DNA from: JACQHM01 sp964535215
GTDB taxonomy: Bacteria > Methylomirabilota > Methylomirabilia > Methylomirabilales > JACQHM01
NCBI GenBank assembly: GCA_964535215.1
Contig: CAZHST010000088.1
Span: 1 to 8,591 of the forward strand
DNA: 8,591 nt
Reading direction: 5' to 3'
The notes below the pieces were generated by a model that ran no database searches, was not told the origin of the DNA, and saw only the letters and a list, made by a program, of their open reading frames with translations. Both the position numbers and the translations under genes were made by a program. Positions 5,638 through 8,591 of the stretch are shown one piece after another; position 1 is the stretch's first letter, and each line of letters begins with the position of its first letter.

Positions 5638-6950
5638 AGCGTCCGGGTCCTGGTCCCGAAGGCTCTTCGGGGGCTGCTCGTCCTGCTGGCCGACCGCTGT
5701 GCGGCCCTCTGGAACACCGTCCAGTACCGGTGCCGGCAGGCGTTCTTCCGGGGGGACCGGGTGCCGTCCTACGAAACCCTGTGCGCGGAGTTCCAGGCCC
5801 ATCCGGCGTATCAAGCCCTGCCCACGGATGTCGGGCAGGAGGTGATCAAGAAAGCCCGGGCGGCCTGGAACGCGTACTTTGCCAACCTCCGACGGTACCG
5901 GGAGGGGAAGCTGGACCACCCCCCTCGGCCCCCGGGGTACTGGAAGGACCGGAAGACCGGCCGGCGGGTCCCCCGGATGATCCCTCTCAAGTCGCCTCGA
6001 TCCTACACCCTCGACGCCCGCGCCCTGGCCCTGACCCTGCCGGCCGACCTCCGACAGGGGAAGGGGAACCGCCTGATCCTGCCCACCAGGGGCCTCCTCC
6101 GGTATACCGGGGCCCTGAAGACCCTGGAGCTGACCTACGACCGGGTGACGGACCGCTGGTACGCCCATCAGGTGGTGGAGATGCCGGAGGCGGGGCGGAA
6201 AGCCCGCCTGCCCAAGTGGGCCGGGATTGATCAGAACGCCCGCATCCCGGCGGCGGTGGCCCTCGAGGGCGATCCGGTGGTCCGGCTCTACCGGGCCCGG
6301 GAGATCTGGCGCGAGTTTCTCTACTGGACCCGGCAGATCGCTGAGGAACAGGCCCGGCTCCAGACGTTCGGCCTGAAGACCTCTCGCCGGCTGAGAGCCC
6401 TGTTCCGCACCCGCCGGCTCCGGCTACGGCACGCCCTCCTCGCCCTGGCCCGCCAGATCGCCTGCGACTTCAAACAGGACCGCGTGACCCATGTGGCCCT
6501 GGAGGACCTGACCGGGATCCGGGACCTGATGGACTTCGGGCCCAAGAACCTCCTGGTCCACAATTTCTGGCCTTCCGGCCGTGGTAGAGGCTCCTGGCGG
6601 CGGCCCTGACCCGGCAGGGGATCATCCGGGTGCCGGTGGAGCCGGAGGGTACCTCGTCCACCTGTGCCCGATGCCGGCACCCGGTCCAGCGGCCGGTGCG
6701 CCACAAGGGAATCTGCCATCGGTGTCGTCTCCTCCGCCACGCCGGTGCCAATGCAGCGTGGAACGTGCTGCATCGCGCCAAAGTCCGGCACTCGTTTCAG
6801 GCTCCCTCGACGGGAGCCGGGGCAGAGGCCATGCCCCAGCCTCCGGTGGCTTTTCGATGGATCCACCATCGGTGGGTCCAGACCGGGGGCGAATCCCCGG
6901 CGGCGACGCGGACGCCGGCCGACGCCGGCCGTGTCCTCCGGGCGGCATAA
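5638..6950 (+). pseudogene. tnpB: TnpB RNA-guided nuclease, degenerate (no start, frameshift, RuvC-III Asp lost)
   Basis: The frame opens after a TAG at 5635-5637 with no ATG/GTG before 5761, yet TnpB-like sequence is already present (LVPKALRGLLVLLADRCAAL), so the normal start is missing. RuvC-I is WAGIDQNA with Asp at 6229-6231, and RuvC-II is VALEDLTGIRD with Glu at 6502-6504. The frame then fails: coding resumes in another frame after 6588 (RLLAAALTRQGIIRVPVEPE), equivalent to a one-base loss between about 6570 and 6590. The zinc finger follows: CARC (6663-6674) and CHRC (6714-6725). RuvC-III should read DxNAAxN but reads GANAAWN; the Asp codon is GGT at 6744-6746. The frame ends at 6950. 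Family assignment is certain; nuclease activity is very unlikely. A nuclease-dead regulator is the alternative, but the frameshift argues against it. Confidence 0.9.
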
Positions 6951-6995
6951 GCCCCCGGAGGAATCCCCGGCCTGCAGGCCGGGGAGGAAGTCAAC
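6780..6995 (+). ncRNA. omega RNA (reRNA) at the tnpB right end
   Basis: TnpB guide RNAs are processed from the 3' end of the gene and the right end of the element. Strong stems: GGCTCCC (6800-6806) with GGGAGCC (6812-6818), CCTCCGGG (6935-6942) with CCCGGAGG (6954-6961), and the right-end hairpin 6965-6984. A perfect tandem 10-mer GACGCCGGCC lies at 6911-6930. The scaffold would end at AGTCAAC (6995) with the guide starting at 6996. It looks better preserved than the protein, so it could work with a TnpB supplied in trans. Confidence 0.58.
6965..6984 (+). repeat. right subterminal hairpin of the tnpB element
   Basis: Perfect 8-bp stem with a TGCA loop, 11 nt before the presumed right end AGTCAAC. 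It is the partner of the left hairpin. Confidence 0.62.
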
Positions 6996-7034
6996 TGCAG
7001 GATAGTCCCTCCGAGAAAGGGTGTCAATCGAAAG

Positions 7035-7067
7035 CGAAAGGGCTCCCCTCGTCGGGACGCCCTTTCG
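7035..7067 (-). terminator. strong hairpin, likely terminator of the minus-strand remnant
   Basis: CGAAAGGGC (7035-7043 read on plus) pairs perfectly with GCCCTTTCG (7059-7067). The stem extends inward through TCCC/GGGG with one mismatch, leaving a 5-nt loop. It lies 12 nt past the TAA at 7079-7081 on the minus strand. The following bases are only moderately T-rich, so terminator function is probable but not certain. Confidence 0.5.
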
Positions 7068-7078
7068 TGGGGCAGCCG

Positions 7079-7219
7079 TTACTGCCCCACCCAGCGCCAG
7101 CCGTTCCCGTCCCACTCGTACCCCTCCTTGTCCGGGACGTACCGGAGCTTCCCGGGAAGTTGGGGGAGAGCGGTGGGCAGGCTCGTGGGGGGCAGGGGCA
7201 GGAGCGGGGCTCTGGGGTT
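7079..7219 (-). pseudogene. 3' remnant of an unidentified gene (C-terminal 46 codons)
   Basis: The minus-strand frame is open from 7219 to the TAA at 7079-7081 and has no ATG, GTG or TTG start. It reads as a Pro-rich linker (LLPLPPTSLPTALPQLP) and then a compact tail GKLRYVPDKEGYEWDGNGWR ending WVGQ. The Trp/Tyr/Gly-rich end followed at once by a strong hairpin looks like the true C-terminus of a gene. Upstream the frame is closed by a TGA (7220-7222), while a neighbouring frame continues the Pro/Ala-rich linker (QSPAPAPAPH), suggesting a frameshift or a junction near 7190-7220. I cannot name the family; similar tails occur on tail-fibre and wall-associated proteins, which is only a guess. 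Confidence 0.42.
7187..7217 (+). other. canonical G-quadruplex motif (plus strand)
   Basis: Four runs of four G (GGGG) are separated by loops of 4, 7 and 4 nt, within the Pro-rich part of the minus-strand remnant. Composition bias from Pro codons is the simplest cause. Confidence 0.5.
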
Positions 7220-7596
7220 TCAGCGGTGTTAGTAGCAAGTCAAGATGTCCGGTTTTTGTAGCATGTGATCTGTCCGGAAGTCCCCCCTCGCCCGTTCCTT
7301 GTCCCTCATCGTCGGCAGTGTCCTGGAGGGCCTCCAGGCGGCCTCAGGCGCCACGATCTCGGGTCGGGGCATATGAGAAAAATCCCCCCTGGCCTCTTGG
7401 GACCTCCTAAGGCCTCCAGCGGCCTCTCCCGGGCCCTTCCAAGGGATGGGAAGGGGCAACGGAACAGGGAAAGGAAGGGCGAAAGGGAAGGCGGTCCACG
7501 CCTGTTTGCCCCTCTTCCCCCGCCCCCACCCACCGACCTGGCCGGGTGGGACCCGACCGAGGGCCCGGGGCCCTGGCCCGGAGAGGGGCGGGAGCC
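7220..7596. other. gene-poor GC-rich spacer with opposed purine and pyrimidine tracts
   Basis: No convincing gene in 377 bp. All open frames here are low-complexity Pro/Gly/Arg translations without recognisable domains. An A/G-rich tract (7441-7497) is followed by a C-rich tract (7509-7531) whose complement has four G-runs with loops of 1, 1 and 4 nt, a very strong G-quadruplex motif. TGTCCGG occurs twice (near 7245 and 7272). This may be junction DNA between the mobile-element region and the dehydrogenase fragment. Confidence 0.45.
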
Positions 7597-7755
7597 GTGG
7601 CGCTGTGGCAGAAGCGGGATCTGCGGGAAGCCTTGGCACGACTCCAGCAGATTCCGGAGCGGCTCCTACAGATCTTCGACGTGAGCCGACAAACAGGAGT
7701 GGCCCCACATCGGGCGGCGGACCGGATGATTCACGAAGTCCTGATGGTTTCTTGA
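7597..7755 (+). pseudogene. C-terminal fragment of a Leu/Phe/Val-type amino-acid dehydrogenase
   Basis: The last about 52 codons before the TGA at 7753-7755 read LWQKRDLREALARLQQIPER, then LLQIFDVSRQTGVAPHRAAD, then RMIHEVL. This fits the conserved end of the leucine/phenylalanine dehydrogenase family, where an inducing helix pair is followed by GV-P-x-AADRMAEER; the IF...S...GV....AADRM spacing agrees. The Rossmann and catalytic domains are missing: upstream the frame dissolves into low-complexity Pro/Gly/Arg sequence. It is thus a truncated remnant. The next gene starts 13 nt downstream with its own ribosome binding site. Assignment is from remembered family sequences, so moderately sure. 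Confidence 0.55.
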
Positions 7756-7756
7756 G

Positions 7757-7763
7757 GGAGGAG
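7757..7763 (+). promoter_or_regulatory. strong ribosome binding site of the 7769 gene
   Basis: GGAGGAG with 7 nt between GGAGG and the ATG at 7769. It fixes the start codon over the ATG 6 nt further downstream. Confidence 0.75.
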
Positions 7764-7768
7764 TTCTG

Positions 7769-8404
7769 ATGCGAATGACGTTTTTTGAGGATTTTATTGG
7801 ATTCGAATCAACCAACTGGGTAGGGATCTTCCAAATTCTGACCGGAGGAACTGACGGCGCGGTCTTTCTCGATCGAGACATCAAGTATGGTGGAGGGGTG
7901 GCGAGATTTCGTGCAGCTGACACATTGGGCCAGCAGTTTGGAAAGGCAATTGCGAAATTGCCAGTGCCGCGCTTTTCCGCCGGTCTATTCCCTCGTCTAG
8001 GGATGAGAGGAGTCCATTATATCGTAACCGATCAAATGCAAGTCTGGTTCGGATTCTTCTCGTATCCTCTTCCACAAAACAATCCTTGGGAGATCTCTGA
8101 CTTCGTTGGATTTCGCTTTAACAGCTTTGGAACGAGTAACGCTCGTTGGGAGTGCGTGCACAAGGTCGGAGGATCAGAGCAGATCGTGTTAACGGACCGC
8201 TATGGAGATCCTGCCACCTTCCACGATTTCGAGTTTGCGTTAGAACCCACGACAGTGAGCTACCTGATCGACGGCGAAGTTGTCGGATCGATGGTTCGGA
8301 GTGCCCCGTCAGTCGATCTTCAAGCAACTCTCTATGTGATTGCTCCGAGCGGTGTCGATCGCTCGTATCGTGTCGATTATATCTACGGGGATCAGGAGCG
8401 CTAA
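7769..8404 (+). CDS. hypothetical beta-rich protein with FEDF start, possible virion or surface protein (211 aa)
   Basis: I do not recognise the family. The protein starts MRMTFFEDFIGFESTNWVGI and is rich in Phe, Gly, Val, Asp and aromatic residues in alternating patterns, suggesting a single beta-sandwich domain (jelly-roll or concanavalin-like); a late segment SYLIDGEVVGSMV has the strand-turn-strand look of such lectin-like folds. There is no signal peptide, membrane helix or cysteine pair. GC content and third-position GC are clearly lower than in the flanking GC-rich DNA, implying separate origin. The next gene starts with the same FEDF motif, so these are tandem paralogues. Phage tail or capsid decoration protein is a reasonable guess, not shown. 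Confidence 0.85.
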   Translation: MRMTFFEDFIGFESTNWVGIFQILTGGTDGAVFLDRDIKYGGGVARFRAADTLGQQFGKAIAKLPVPRFSAGLFPRLGMRGVHYIVTDQMQVWFGFFSYPLPQNNPWEISDFVGFRFNSFGTSNARWECVHKVGGSEQIVLTDRYGDPATFHDFEFALEPTTVSYLIDGEVVGSMVRSAPSVDLQATLYVIAPSGVDRSYRVDYIYGDQER

Positions 8405-8412
8405 TGATCGTC

Positions 8413-8447
8413 TGAGAGGAACGGAGTTCGTGAGTCCTTGCCTCTCA
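8413..8447 (+). other. hairpin between the two FEDF genes
   Basis: TGAGAGG (8413-8419) and CCTCTCA (8441-8447) form a perfect 7-bp stem. The second arm ends just before the AGGAGGTG ribosome binding site (8449-8456) of the next gene, so it could affect its translation or stabilise the upstream message. No T-tract. Confidence 0.45.
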
Positions 8448-8460
8448 TAGGAGGTGCAGA

Positions 8461-8591
8461 ATGTTGTTGCTCTTCGAAGATTTTCTTGAATACTCCGATA
8501 TTCCTGAAGGAGAACTCTGGCCCTATCTTGAAGGACCTGGCTCATCATGGCGGCTCGATAAGCCTGGAGGGTGGCTTCAGATCCAGGCTGG
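8461..8591 (+). CDS. second FEDF-type hypothetical protein, 5' part only
   Basis: Start ATG at 8461 with GGAGG 6 nt upstream; the frame runs off the window after 43 codons. It begins MLLLFEDFLEYSDIPEGELW and continues with Gly, Trp and Leu-rich sequence (SSWRLDKPGGWLQIQA). The (F/L)FEDF(I/L)x(F/Y) opening matches the preceding gene, so the two are probably diverged tandem copies, translated from one message with a 56-nt gap. Codon use is moderately GC like its neighbour. Function unknown. Confidence 0.8.
   Translation, partial: MLLLFEDFLEYSDIPEGELWPYLEGPGSSWRLDKPGGWLQIQA

Larger units (their letters stand above)
5582..6995 (+). mobile_element. IS1341-type (IS200/IS605) element carrying a decayed tnpB, inserted in iscB
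   Basis: The left boundary is set where IscB similarity ends (CCTTTCAC, then element DNA at 5582). A subterminal hairpin at 5600-5619 (CCCCGGAC / GTCCGGGG, loop GGGA) mirrors the right one at 6965-6984 (CCCCGGCC / GGCCGGGG, loop TGCA); both are followed by AGGAA. The right end reads AGTCAAC (6989-6995). Paired imperfect-palindrome ends, an insertion point after a TTCAC-like motif and a lone tnpB with no tnpA fit this family, which is moved by a TnpA supplied in trans. There are no terminal inverted repeats or target duplication, as expected. The exact ends are inferred to within a few bases. Confidence 0.68.

Noticed and set aside
5656..5664. A 9-nt match (CCGAAGGCT) between the bases next to the minus-strand solo right end (below 2020) and the start of tnpB, as a possible guide target
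   Set aside because: Nine bases in GC-rich DNA is within chance for a window this size, and the match does not extend.
5465..5845. A functional compact IscB variant (126 codons)
   Set aside because: Only 39 residues are IscB; the rest is TnpB-element DNA read out of frame, with no RuvC or HNH motif.
5638..6950. Domesticated nuclease-dead TnpB regulator
   Set aside because: The Asp-to-Gly change would fit, but the missing start codon and the frameshift before the zinc finger make a stable product unlikely unless the frameshift is a sequencing error.
6321..7238. A 305-codon minus-strand frame across the tnpB 3' half and beyond
   Set aside because: Antisense to tnpB and its RNA; translation is low-complexity Pro/Arg sequence. 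Only the short remnant in another frame (7079-7219) looks like a gene end.

Overview
The window looks like the maintenance core of a low-copy plasmid (or plasmid-like mobile element) joined to a heavily invaded accessory region. GC content and third-position GC are high in most genes, and the proteins are rich in Glu, Arg and Leu. Together with several TnpB/IscB (OMEGA) relics this suggests a GC-rich, perhaps thermophilic, bacterium; the taxonomic guess is inference only. Nothing here is a tRNA, rRNA or CRISPR array.

Left part, minus strand (read from about 4770 down to 38). A sigma70-like promoter (4743-4771) precedes a three-gene operon with 10-12 nt gaps: a small MerR-type helix-turn-helix protein (4477-4686), a ParA ATPase (3697-4464), and a 470-residue winged-helix replication-initiator-like protein (2274-3686). 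The initiator gene carries about 20 copies of a 7-bp core (GAGGGTC or its complement), mostly at an exact 14-bp pitch, inside its own reading frame, so the replication origin is probably intragenic. After a structured segment resembling a TnpB right end (2020-2205) comes a second partition locus: an actin-like ParM (559-1569, fused in frame to an upstream TPR-containing reading frame) and a ribbon-helix-helix ParR-like protein (332-562) overlapping it by ATGA. A small unidentified gene (38-229) follows.

Middle part, plus strand (4925-6995). This is a pile-up of OMEGA parts: a solo TnpB-type right end or omega RNA without its nuclease (to 5182); an IscB-type omega RNA (HEARO-like, 5203-5454) followed by an IscB gene cut after its first 39 residues; and, starting exactly at that cut, a TnpB element with left and right subterminal hairpins whose tnpB is degenerate (no start codon, frameshift near 6588, catalytic RuvC-III Asp replaced by Gly).

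Right part (6996-8591). A 3' gene remnant on the minus strand ends at a strong hairpin. After about 380 bp of GC-rich, G-quadruplex-prone, gene-poor DNA comes a C-terminal fragment of a leucine/phenylalanine-type amino-acid dehydrogenase. Two tandem genes of markedly lower GC follow (7769-8404, and 8461 running off the edge). They share an FEDF start and look like surface or virion proteins, but I cannot identify them.

Working model: Rep with its internal iterons replicates the element, two partition systems (ParA-type and ParMR-type) stabilise it, and IS200/IS605-type OMEGA elements have repeatedly landed beside the replication/partition operon, leaving outward-facing solo right ends on both sides of it.
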